This document shows, piece after piece, positions 51,857-60,152 of a stretch of DNA of 64,000 bases (positions are counted from its first letter, which is position 1; each line of letters starts with the position of its first letter). The notes below the pieces were generated by a model, which saw only the letters and a list, made by a program, of their open reading frames with translations, searched no databases and had not been told where the DNA came from. The stretch comes from Sva-07 sp963716235 (GTDB taxonomy: Bacteria; Actinomycetota; Acidimicrobiia; Acidimicrobiales; Ilumatobacteraceae), in NCBI GenBank assembly GCA_963716235.1, contig CAVQTE010000002.1, forward strand, positions 62,001-126,000, in the 5' to 3' direction. The position numbers were made by a program, and so were the translations under genes.

Positions 51857-54800
51857 TCAGCGTTTCTTGAGGGGGGCCCAGGCGAGGGCGAGGTGCTTGG
51901 TGCCGACACCGGGGAAGTTGATGGTGGCCTCGGCCTTCTCGCCGGTGCCGGAGATGTCGATGATCACGCCGTCGCCGAACGCTGGGTGCTCGACGTCGTC
52001 ACCGATGCGGAGCCCGAGGTCCTGACTGTTCGACGGGCTGGGGGCAGGCTTCGACCCTGACCGGATCGCCGCCTCGACCACGCGATCACGGTGCGCATCC
52101 TGGTCGGCCTTGGCGTCGAGGATGTCGGCGTTGATGTCGCGTCCGCCACCACTTCCGCGGCGATACGCGGGCGGGTCGCCGAAGTCGGAGTCGCTGCGCC
52201 GCCGGTAACTCTGGCGGCCGTAACTCGATCGACCGGTGACGTTGCCCTTCGACTCGATCAGGTGCGCCGGAATCTCGTCGAAGAATCGTGACGGTGGGTT
52301 GTACTGGGTGGAGCCGTAGAGCTGACGGCTCCAAGCGTGCGACATGTACAGCCGCTGCATCGCCCGGGTGATGCCGACGTAGGCAAGTCGCCGCTCCTCC
52401 TCCATCTCGGTTGGTTCGGTGAGCGCGCGGATGTGCGGGAAGATTCCCTCCTCCACGCCGACGAGGAACACCACCGGGAACTCCAGGCCCTTGGCCGAGT
52501 GCAGCGTCAACAACACCACTTGGTCTTCGACCTCGCCATCGGGCAGGTCGTCGGTGTCGGCGACGAGGGCGACCTGTTCGAGGAACTCGTCCATCACCGT
52601 GAACTCACGGGCCGAACCGACGAGTTCACCCAGATTCTCGATGCGACTGTGCGCCTCGACGGTGTCCTCCGCTTCGAGCTCGGACAGATAGCCCGACTCG
52701 TCGATGGCCGCCTGGAGCACGTCACCAGGGCCTTGTTCGGGGTCGGCGGCGACGACGGCGACGTGGTCGAGGAGGTCGACGAACGATGTGATCCCGCGGA
52801 TCGCCGGCCCGGTGACACCGGCCTCGTCGGCGCGACGGAGCGCCTCGACGAACGCGATTCCCTCAGTTGCGGCGAACGCGTCGAGCTTGGCCACGCTGGC
52901 ATCACCGATGCCACGTTTGGGCGTGTTGAGGACCCGCTTGACGCTCACCTCGTCGACCGGGTTCACGACGGCTTTGAGATAGGCCATCGCGTCCTTGATC
53001 TCGCGCCGGTCGTAGAACCGCGTGCCGCCGACCACCTTGTAGGGCACGCCGAGGCGCATGAACGCCTCTTCGATCACCCGCGACTGGGCGTTGGTGCGAT
53101 AGAGCACGGCCATCTCGCGGAAGTTGGTGGCGTCGTCGGCGTGGAGTTGCCGAGCGGTGCCGGCGACCCACGTGGCCTCGTCGCCCTCGTCCTCCGCGTG
53201 GTAGCGCACGATGCGCTCGCCATCGCCGGCATCGGTCCACAGCGACTTCGGCTTGCGTTCGACGTTGTTGTCGATGACCGCGTTGGCGGCGTCGAGGATC
53301 GTCTGCGTGCTGCGGTAGTTCTGGTCGAGGATCACCGTGGTGACGTCGGGGAACGCCTCCTCGAAGTCGATGATGTTGCGGAAATCCGCGCCGCGGAATT
53401 TGTAGACGCTGTTGTGAACGAGCACGCCGTTTGCGTCGTACGTGTGGGTGACATCGACCTCGAGGTCGTAGACGGGGCCGCTGTAGGGAACGAACTCGGC
53501 GGAGTCGACCGATTCAGCGACCCAGTCGAGGCCATCACGTACGAGCATTTCCATGCCGGGGTGGACGTGCGAGATCGGGATCAGGTCGTAGGTGGTGCCG
53601 TCGTGGGCGAGACGACGTCGGACATCGAGCCCACCGATCGCCGCGACCCGTTTGGCATCGGCAAGCGCCTGGCGATAGTCCCTCCAACAGGTCTCGTACC
53701 GCAACGAGCGGTGTTTGCTCGATCGAAGCCGGACCCCACCGTCGCCAAGAGCAGCAGCGATGTCGTCACGATTCGACGACCACTGCACCCGGTGGTAATC
53801 GACCTCGGATCGGCGGTCGGAGAACATCGTGAGGTTGATCGACGAACGGCGCGCACCGTTCTGCGGACGATGGTGGGGGAAGTCGCGATGAAGCAACCGG
53901 TCCTCCATCAGCAGTTTGGCTCGGGATTCGGTGTCGATCGACCGGTACAGCCGCTGGAGCCAGACGTCGTTCATCGCCAGTGCCCGTCCGGCATCGTGGA
54001 AACACGCCGTCGGGAGCCCGTACTCGGCGGAGAAGAACGACTCGAAGTACGCGGCCTCTGCCATCGACGCACACACCTTCAGGATCCACGCGGCGTCGGC
54101 GTGCTCCTGGTTGGTCCGCACGACCAGGCCGTGCTGGAGTTTGCTCGTGCTCGGCGGGCGGGCACCGACGGTCCGTCCGATCCGCCAGCCGCGATCGGCG
54201 CGAAACATGAGGTAGACCAGCCACTGGTCATGCTGCGGGACGAGCCGGGCGGGTACGAGGTGATGGGGCGTTGCCGTCAACCGCCGACCACCGATGGTGA
54301 TCTCGACGAGATGGCCGTCGTAGCGTCCCTCGTGGACGTGTTCGACTGTTCCCGCTTGCCGGTGTCGACGGCCACCGGCGCCCCACACGACGTCACCGAT
54401 CGCCACCTGCTCGATCGACGTCGGGCCGTTCGGACCGTCGACCAGCGTCCCAGGTGGCAGGCACTGGTCGGTGTCGCCAACGACGCAGACGTTGCGGTGG
54501 CCGTCGGCGAGCAGCAGCACCATTTCGTTCTGGGCCTGGTTGGTGTCCTGGTACTCGTCGACCAGGATGTGCTCGAAGCGCTGGCGGTAGTGCTCGAGCA
54601 CGTCGGGGTGCTCGCGGAAGAGCTTCACGGTGTTGGTGAGGAGGTCGTCGAAGTCCATCGCTCCGGCCTTGAGCAAGCGAGCCTGGTACTCGGCGTAGAC
54701 GTCGGCATGCTTGCGGTCGAAGATGTTCTGGGCCCGTCGCTGCGCTTCGTCGGGATCGACGAGTTCGTTCTTCCAGAGGCTGATGATGCCGTGCACGCCG

Positions 54801-55339
54801 CGAGGCGTGAAGCGCTTGGCGTCGAGGCCGAGGTCGCGGATGACGTAGCCGGTGAGTCGGTTGGAGTCGGCCGAGTCGTAGATCGAGAACTGACGGGGAT
54901 AGCCGAGCAGGTCGCCGTTGGCACGCAGGATGCGAACACACGCGGAGTGGAAGGTCGACACCCACATGGTCTTCACGACCGGGCCGACGAGCGCGCCGAC
55001 GCGTTCGCGCATTTCGGCGGCCGCCTTGTTGGTGAAGGTGATCGCCAGGATCTTGGAGGGGGGCACACCCATGTGGATGAGGTGGGCGATGCGATGCGTG
55101 AGCACGCGCGTCTTGCCCGAGCCCGCTCCGGCGATGACGAGCAGCGGGCCGGACTCGTGCACCACAGCATCGAGCTGGTCGGGGTTCAGGCCCTCTGCGA
55201 ACGGCGACGGCCCACGATCCGAACCGTGCTCACCGGGACGATCGTCGAACGGCCCGAGCGCCGCGCCCGACGACCGGTCGGCGGACGCGCTGTCGGCGGG
55301 ATGGGGGATGTCGTCGGCGAACAGCTCGTCGTCAGTCAT
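51857..55339 (-). CDS. pcrA: PcrA/UvrD superfamily 1 DNA helicase containing an intein
   Basis: A 1160-codon gene. Without the intein the helicase is 809 residues, normal for PcrA/UvrD. Motif I GAGSGKTRVL (71-80), motif Ia TFTNKAAAEM, motif II DEYQDTNQAQ, and motif III split as VVGDTDQ / SVYKFRGAD by the intein are present. Motif IV QNYRSTQTI, motif V LLTLHSAKGLEF and motif VI YVGITRA follow. The C-terminal KHLALAWAPLKK domain is the RNA-polymerase-binding type found in PcrA. It unwinds DNA in nucleotide excision repair and at stalled forks. Activity depends on intein splicing. It converges with the DUF305 gene, one base apart. Confidence 0.95.
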   Translation of the reverse strand: MTDDELFADDIPHPADSASADRSSGAALGPFDDRPGEHGSDRGPSPFAEGLNPDQLDAVVHESGPLLVIAGAGSGKTRVLTHRIAHLIHMGVPPSKILAITFTNKAAAEMRERVGALVGPVVKTMWVSTFHSACVRILRANGDLLGYPRQFSIYDSADSNRLTGYVIRDLGLDAKRFTPRGVHGIISLWKNELVDPDEAQRRAQNIFDRKHADVYAEYQARLLKAGAMDFDDLLTNTVKLFREHPDVLEHYRQRFEHILVDEYQDTNQAQNEMVLLLADGHRNVCVVGDTDQCLPPGTLVDGPNGPTSIEQVAIGDVVWGAGGRRHRQAGTVEHVHEGRYDGHLVEITIGGRRLTATPHHLVPARLVPQHDQWLVYLMFRADRGWRIGRTVGARPPSTSKLQHGLVVRTNQEHADAAWILKVCASMAEAAYFESFFSAEYGLPTACFHDAGRALAMNDVWLQRLYRSIDTESRAKLLMEDRLLHRDFPHHRPQNGARRSSINLTMFSDRRSEVDYHRVQWSSNRDDIAAALGDGGVRLRSSKHRSLRYETCWRDYRQALADAKRVAAIGGLDVRRRLAHDGTTYDLIPISHVHPGMEMLVRDGLDWVAESVDSAEFVPYSGPVYDLEVDVTHTYDANGVLVHNSVYKFRGADFRNIIDFEEAFPDVTTVILDQNYRSTQTILDAANAVIDNNVERKPKSLWTDAGDGERIVRYHAEDEGDEATWVAGTARQLHADDATNFREMAVLYRTNAQSRVIEEAFMRLGVPYKVVGGTRFYDRREIKDAMAYLKAVVNPVDEVSVKRVLNTPKRGIGDASVAKLDAFAATEGIAFVEALRRADEAGVTGPAIRGITSFVDLLDHVAVVAADPEQGPGDVLQAAIDESGYLSELEAEDTVEAHSRIENLGELVGSAREFTVMDEFLEQVALVADTDDLPDGEVEDQVVLLTLHSAKGLEFPVVFLVGVEEGIFPHIRALTEPTEMEEERRLAYVGITRAMQRLYMSHAWSRQLYGSTQYNPPSRFFDEIPAHLIESKGNVTGRSSYGRQSYRRRSDSDFGDPPAYRRGSGGGRDINADILDAKADQDAHRDRVVEAAIRSGSKPAPSPSNSQDLGLRIGDDVEHPAFGDGVIIDISGTGEKAEATINFPGVGTKHLALAWAPLKKR
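53411..54463 (-). other. Intein in helicase motif III (351 residues)
   Basis: The insert starts with Cys (CLPPGTLVDGPNG, block A), has the block B pattern TATPHHLV, and ends with the block F/G pattern VYDLEVDVTHTYDANGVLVHN followed by Ser as the first C-extein residue. Splicing would join GDTDQ to SVYKFRGA, restoring the conserved motif. The centre (about residues 80-290) is too long for a mini-intein and has no recognisable LAGLIDADG motif. A segment with WILKVCASMAEAAYFESFF and then AEYGLPT could belong to another endonuclease class. Residues needed for splicing (C1, block B T-x-x-H, terminal H-N, S+1) are all present. Confidence 0.93.
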
Positions 55340-55373
55340 GTCGCATCCACTCTAGAGATCGGGTGTGACAGCC

Positions 55374-55402
55374 TGTCTTTCGGGGTCGGGTCCGGAAAGA
55401 CA
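55374..55402. repeat. Inverted repeat in the helicase/pterin dehydratase divergent region
   Basis: TGTCTTTC (55374-55381) and GAAAGACA (55395-55402) flank a GGGGTCGGGTCCG centre that looks like a decayed GGGGTCYGACCCC core. It lies 35 bases upstream of the helicase start. Confidence 0.45.
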
Positions 55403-55443
55403 CGCTGCTGACGGGCGGCCGCGGGGTACCGGCGTGGTTCACT

Positions 55444-56100
55444 GTGGACATGGAGTACACCGATGTCACCCCGGAGGAGTTCGGCGAACTCGACGGACTC
55501 GACGACTGGCGCGTCGTCCTCGATTCGATCCACGCCACCTTCCATGCACCGGATTACCTCGCCGCCGCCGACCTCGTGAAGACGATCGCCGAGATCGCCG
55601 AAGCGCACGTCCACCATCCCGACGTCGAACTCCGGTATCCCGGTCGCGTTCATGTGACACTGACCACGCACGCGACCGGCGGTCTGACCACGCTCGACAT
55701 CGACGTCGCCCGGGCGATCTCGGCGGCCGCCGCTGATGCCGCCGCAACATCCGATCCGGCGAGCACCGGGGCGATGGAGTTCGGGATCGACACGATGGAT
55801 GCCGACCGCATCCGGCCGTTCTGGGCAGCCGTGCTCGGCTATCACGACCACGGCGGTTACCTCGTCGACCCGATGGGAACCGGCCCGTCCGTCTGGTTCC
55901 AGCAGATGACCGAGCCGCGCACGCAGCGCAACCGCATCCACATCGACGTGATCGTGCCGCACGATGTCGCCGACGGGCGCGTCGAGGCGGCGATCGCCGC
56001 GGGCGGCACGCTGGTGACCGACAAGTACGCCCGATCGTGGTGGGTGCTCGCCGATGCCGACGGCAACGAGGCCTGCGTGTCCACCTGGCAGGACCGCTGA
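55444..56100 (+). CDS. Pterin-4a-carbinolamine dehydratase fused to a glyoxalase-like domain
   Basis: A 218-residue fusion. The N-terminal half (about 1-97) is a 4a-hydroxytetrahydrobiopterin dehydratase domain: AEIAEAHVHHPDVELRYP includes the active-site HHP, and THATGGLTTLDI is the conserved end. The C-terminal half (about 108-215) resembles a VOC/glyoxalase half: FGIDTMDADRIRPFWAAVLGY to VLADADGNEACV. Start options are GTG at 55444 and ATG at 55450. The substrate of the second domain is unknown. The fusion is known in actinobacteria as I recall, but its joint role is not. Confidence 0.85.
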   Translation: MDMEYTDVTPEEFGELDGLDDWRVVLDSIHATFHAPDYLAAADLVKTIAEIAEAHVHHPDVELRYPGRVHVTLTTHATGGLTTLDIDVARAISAAAADAAATSDPASTGAMEFGIDTMDADRIRPFWAAVLGYHDHGGYLVDPMGTGPSVWFQQMTEPRTQRNRIHIDVIVPHDVADGRVEAAIAAGGTLVTDKYARSWWVLADADGNEACVSTWQDR

Positions 56101-56116
56101 GCACCTACTGAGACGC

Positions 56117-56165
56117 GTTCTGTGCGGAAGACGTCGCAGCATCCGAAACTCATTCCGCAGAGAAC
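56117..56165. repeat. Inverted repeat upstream of the selenoprotein gene
   Basis: GTTCTGTGCGGAA (56117-56129) pairs with TTCCGCAGAGAAC (56153-56165) with one mismatch and a 23-base loop. It is either a terminator of the preceding gene or a leader structure of the following gene. Confidence 0.5.
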
Positions 56166-56202
56166 CTCGCTGTAGGCGTGTTGACCGTGCAACAATCCGT
56201 CG

Positions 56203-57279
56203 ATGCTGCTCACCGACCTCGCCATGTCCGCTGTCGATTTCGAGGCGGCGACCGGCTGGGCCGCGAAACCCGAGGGCATGTGCAAGGGAGCGGTGTGCGT
56301 ACCAGCTCCTGGGGCGGTCGGCGGCGACGGCACGATCGACGTCGAAGCCGTGTCGGCACGGCTCGGCATGGCACTCGTCGAGGACGCCGGTCACGGCGTC
56401 TGGGCACTCGGACCCGAGAGCGGCGGCCGGGCGCTGACCACCGCGGTGGCACCGGATCTCGAACTCCCCGACGCCGACGGCAACCCGTTCAAGCTCTCGG
56501 CGATGCACGGCCGCAAGGTGCTGCTGGTCGCCTGGGCGTCGTGGTGAGGCTGTTCCGCTGACCTGCCCGTGTGGCAGGCCCTCCACGAAGAACTCGAACC
56601 GCTCGGACTCACCGTTGTCACTGTCGCCCTCGATTTCGACCCGGCGAAGGCCAAGACGTGGATCGATGTCGCGGCGCCGACGCATCCGTCACTGATCGAT
56701 GCGGACCACCGCGTCGATGAGCTGTTCGGTATCAGCAACGTCCCGATGGCAGTCTGGATCGACGAGTCGGGCACGCTCGTGCGGCCGGCCGAGGGCGCAT
56801 CGATCCAAGTGAGCCCGTTGCGGTCGATGGAGATCTCCGACGACCTGCCGGAGCGGCTCCGGCTCGTGCTGAGCGAGTTCAGGAACATGCCGGACACCGC
56901 CGAGGCGTACCGGGCGGCAATCGTCGACTGGGCCAACCGTGGAGCCGACAGCCCGTACGCGCTGTCACCCGATGAGGTCATTGCCCGGTCGCTGCCCCGC
57001 TCGGCCGACCACAGCCGCGCAGCGGCCTGCTTCGAACTCGGCCACCACACGTACGACGCAGGTGACCACGACGCCGCCGTCGCCTGGTGGAAGGAGGCGC
57101 ATGCCTTGTTCCCCGAGAACTGGACGTACAAGCGCCAGGCGTGGACCCTCGAGTCCACGCCTGAGGGCGAGGATTCCGACAAGGCCCAAGAGGTGCAGGA
57201 CGTGTATGGCACGTCCTGGAGCGACGAGTTCCTCCGCATGGGTGGCGGCGCCGCCTACGTCATCGCCCCCCAACTCTGA
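56203..57279 (+). CDS. Probable ResA-like selenoprotein with UGA at residue 115 (WAxxUGC motif)
   Basis: One frame of 359 codons interrupted only by TGA at 56545-56547. Before it comes KVLLVAWASW, after it GCSADLPVWQALHEEL: the TGA sits exactly where thioredoxin-fold relatives have the first Cys of a WCGC-type active site, giving W-U-G-C. Homology to TlpA/ResA proteins continues across it (LTVVTVALDFD, then IDADHRVDELFGI and VPMAVWIDESG). A hairpin at 56562-56578 begins 14 bases downstream with a G in the loop, as in a bacterial SECIS. Residues 1-75 form a preceding domain of unknown type; the last 120 residues are helical and TPR-like. Read without recoding it would be two fragments. A WAxxUGC selenoprotein family is, to my recollection, recognised. 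Confidence 0.82.
56562..56578 (+). other. Candidate bacterial SECIS hairpin
   Basis: CCTGCC (56562-56567) pairs with GGCAGG (56573-56578) around the loop CGTGT. The loop starts about 20 bases after the TGA and carries G at its second position, in keeping with the loose bacterial SECIS rule. A folding comparison with relatives is needed to confirm it. Confidence 0.55.
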
Positions 57280-57371
57280 CGACGGGCCCTCCCCTCGTTT
57301 GCGCGAGCCCGGATCTCCTCTCCCGACGTAGTTGCTCACACAAATCGGCGGCCGGCGGTGGATCGTTGGGG

Positions 57372-59171
57372 TCAGGTGCTCTGGAGTTCGGCGAGTTCGA
57401 GCCAGCGCGACTCGAGGTCGTCGAGTTCCGCCTGAGCGGCCGCGAGATCGGTACCGACCGCGGTGAACTCGGTGTGGTCGACCGTCGAGTGATCGATCGT
57501 GGCCAACCGCTCGGTGAGCTGATCGACCCGCTTCTGCGCCTTCACCATGGCCTGCTCGGTCTCGCGGAGTTGGCGGCCGACCGTGTACTGGCTCGGGCCG
57601 CTCTTGGTGGTGGATGGAGCAGTCGCGACGGCCTTCGGTGCCGGCTTCGGGACGGTCGACCGAGCACCTGACGAGCGTTCGGCCAGCCAGCCGGACACAC
57701 CACCGGGCACTCGGCGGACCGAGCCGCCCGGATCGATCGCGAGCACGTGGTCGGCGACACGGTCGAGGAAGGCACGGTCGTGACTGGCGACGACGAGGGC
57801 GCCGGGCCAGTCGTCGAGGAAGGCTTCGAGCGAGCGCAGGGTGTCGAGGTCGAGGTCGTTGGTCGGCTCGTCGAGGATCAGCAGATTCGGCTCGGTCGCC
57901 AGCACCATCACGAGTTGCAGACGTCGCCGCTCGCCACCCGACAACATCCGCACCGGCGCGTACTGGGCCGTGGTGTCGAACCAGAACCGCTCGAGCAGCG
58001 CACGGTCACGATGGTCGGGTTCGCGGTGTGGACCGGCGACGAGTTCGCGCACGACGGCGTTCTGATCGAGGTCGGAGGCATGCTGATCGGCGAACCCGAC
58101 GACGACCGTCTTGCCCCGCTTGACCGTGCCTGCCACAGGCTCAGCGCGTCCGGCGATGATGTCGAGCAACGTCGACTTGCCGGATCCGTTCGGACCGACG
58201 ACCGCCAGCCGAGCGCCCGGCTCGATCAACAGGTCGACGTTCTCGAACACAGTGAGTTCATCGGGCGCGCCGACGTTGAATCGCTGCGATACACCTTCCA
58301 GTTCGACGACCTGGTTACCGAGCCGGGCGGTGCCTCCCCCGAGCTGCAGGTCGCTGCCCCGCACGCCAACCGGCGCCGGGCCACCCGAGACGATCTCGTT
58401 GGCCGAACGCAGCCGGGCCTTCGGCTTGGTCGAACGGGCGGGAGCGCCGCGTCGCAGCCATGCGAGCTCCTTGCGGGCCAGGATCTTGCGGGTCGATTCC
58501 TCCTGCACCTCACGGTCGATGCGCTCCGCTCGAGCATCGAGGTATGTGGCATAGGCACTTGCGCCGGTCGCAGCCTGATGGACGAAGCAACGACCACCGT
58601 CGAGTTCGACGACCTTGCTCGGACCGACGTCAGTGGTCAGCCGGTCGAGGGCGTGGCGGTCGTGGGTGACAAGCACGAGAGCCGATTTCATCTTCACGAG
58701 TCGGCTCTCGAGCCACTCGATGGCTTCGAGATCGAGGTGGTTGGTCGGCTCGTCGAGCACGACCATGTCGTGGTCGCCGTGTTCGTCGTCGGCGAGCATC
58801 CTGGCGAGCGCGACGCGCTTTGCCTGACCTCCCGACAACTCATCGGTGCGCCGATCGAACAATGGCTGCACGCCGAGCTTGGTCGCCACCGCAGCAACTT
58901 CCCACGAGTCACCGAGAAACTCGCGAACCGTGCCCGCCGGGAGCACCGGGTCTTGTTCCAGCGACGCGATCCGCACGCCCCGACCGAAACGGACGTCGCC
59001 TTCGTCGGGCTCCAGCACGCCGGTCATGATCTTCAACAGGGTGGTCTTGCCCGATCCGTTGACGCCGACCACGGCGACGCGATCCCCGGTCGACACCGTG
59101 ACGGCGAGATCGCTGAACAGCACCTTGTCGGGTTGGGCCAGTGCCACTCCGGCGAGGTCGACGCAGATCAC
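57372..59171 (-). CDS. ABC-F family ATPase (EttA/Uup-like)
   Basis: A 599-residue soluble protein with two ABC domains and no membrane segments. Walker A motifs are GVNGSGKTT (domain 1) and GPNGSGKST (domain 2); signatures are LSGGQAKR and LSGGERRR; Walker B motifs VVLDEPTNHLDL and LILDEPTNDLDL are those of ABC-F proteins. The inter-domain linker is Arg/Glu-rich (about 200-265) and the C-terminus ends in a coiled coil (ETEQAMVKAQKRVDQL), most like Uup. ABC-F proteins act on the ribosome in translation or antibiotic protection. The start is taken as GTG at 59171; the longer frame crosses the palindrome at 59187-59231. Confidence 0.9.
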   Translation of the reverse strand: MICVDLAGVALAQPDKVLFSDLAVTVSTGDRVAVVGVNGSGKTTLLKIMTGVLEPDEGDVRFGRGVRIASLEQDPVLPAGTVREFLGDSWEVAAVATKLGVQPLFDRRTDELSGGQAKRVALARMLADDEHGDHDMVVLDEPTNHLDLEAIEWLESRLVKMKSALVLVTHDRHALDRLTTDVGPSKVVELDGGRCFVHQAATGASAYATYLDARAERIDREVQEESTRKILARKELAWLRRGAPARSTKPKARLRSANEIVSGGPAPVGVRGSDLQLGGGTARLGNQVVELEGVSQRFNVGAPDELTVFENVDLLIEPGARLAVVGPNGSGKSTLLDIIAGRAEPVAGTVKRGKTVVVGFADQHASDLDQNAVVRELVAGPHREPDHRDRALLERFWFDTTAQYAPVRMLSGGERRRLQLVMVLATEPNLLILDEPTNDLDLDTLRSLEAFLDDWPGALVVASHDRAFLDRVADHVLAIDPGGSVRRVPGGVSGWLAERSSGARSTVPKPAPKAVATAPSTTKSGPSQYTVGRQLRETEQAMVKAQKRVDQLTERLATIDHSTVDHTEFTAVGTDLAAAQAELDDLESRWLELAELQST

Positions 59172-59186
59172 CGTGAGAACGCTACG

Positions 59187-59231
59187 GCCCCCTGTCTCGA
59201 TTGGGGTCTGACCCCAATCGAGACAGGGGGC
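59187..59231. repeat. Long palindrome with GGGGTCTGACCCC core
   Basis: Twenty-two bases (59187-59208) pair perfectly with 59210-59231 around one T. It lies between the end of the frameshifted gene and the start of the ABC-F gene, both on the minus strand, and could terminate the former. It is the longest member of the GTCYGAC family here. Confidence 0.88.
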
Positions 59232-59247
59232 TCGTGAGCGGGGGTGT

Positions 59248-59978
59248 TCAGTCGGCCGTGTCGGCAGGAGCGTCGGCGTCGTCGGCGCCACGCTCGGGTC
59301 GACCGTTGTTCACCATGTCGGTGATCCTCGTCTCGGCGTCAGCCGCCTTCTCGTCGGCCTCGGCCTGGTCGATCCGGCCGTTCTCGACGGCGTTGTCGAG
59401 CCGCTCTTGGAGTTCGCCGACGAGTTCGTCGATGACCGCCTGCACCTCGACGCCGTTGTCCGTCGCGATCTCGGCGAGCGTGGCTCCGTCACGGAGTTGG
59501 GTGCGCAGGTCCTCAGCGTCGATGCCGAGCAGGTCGGTCAACGCCTCCGAAGCGACACCGGCTGCTCCGCCCATCAAGCCGCCGTGGCGACCGCCGGGAC
59601 CGCCGGGACCGCCGGGCCGTGGCCGCCGGGACCCTCGCCGAACTCACCCCGGTCGGGGCGGCTGGCGATGAGCTGCGCAACGACTGCGTCGGCCTGCTCG
59701 GCCGTGATCGTCCCGGAATCGACGAGCGGTTGCAGATCCTCCTTCAGGTGAGTTTCCATCTCGCCGGCATCCGCCGGAGCCGTGGGGTCGGTCTCGTCGG
59801 TCTGCTGCACGACAACGGCGGGGGCCGCCGACGTGGTGTCCGAGGCAGCGCTGGACAGGCCAGGGACGCCGAAGACGAGTCCGGCGGCTGTTCCGGCGAG
59901 GAGGCCCCCGGCGAGTCCGATGGTCAGCCCTCGGCGCTTTCCGGGCGAACCGGCCGTGTCGATGTTGTCGTTGCTCAT
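59248..59978 (-). pseudogene. Membrane-anchored helical repeat protein, interrupted by a one-base frameshift
   Basis: Two frames make one protein. The first (59978-59574) has a signal or membrane segment (RRGLTIGLAGGLLAGTAAGL), a Pro/Thr linker and a helical repeat (LKEDLQPLVDSGTITAEQADAVV), then reads PAVPAVPAVATAA and stops. In the other frame the same bases read a Gly-Pro-Gly-Gly linker and continue as ASEALTDLLGIDAEDLRTQL to the stop at 59248. The second part repeats the D-G-x-I-x-x-x-x-A-D pattern (ENGRIDQAEADEKAADAETR). A single missing base in the GGC/CCC repeats near 59600-59625 explains it. It may be a sequencing error, a real mutation or programmed slippage. Confidence 0.8.
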
Positions 59979-60152
59979 GATGTGCTTCCCTTCAACAATG
60001 GGGTCGAGCGACGGGTTCGCCGCTGACAGAACCCATGGTGATCGCCCTCGGTGAAGATCATGCGGGAGCTTCGTAAGGCGCCGGTGAGACATCGAGGGTG
60101 GGATGTTGGCCGGCCGATGAGGGTCTCGTCGCACTGGGCGATCGTCGACGGG

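Noticed and set aside
53766..54224. Independent gene within the intein region
   Set aside because: It is an alternative frame of the intein; the continuous helicase frame with splice-site residues is far stronger.
52337..55411. Open frame of 1024 codons on the + strand opposite pcrA
   Set aside because: Mirror frame of the helicase and intein; the composition is typical of antisense reading in high-GC DNA.
56569..57279. Separate downstream gene starting after the TGA
   Set aside because: It would begin at GTG inside the conserved thioredoxin active-site helix and lacks the first strands of the fold; a single recoded gene is the better reading.
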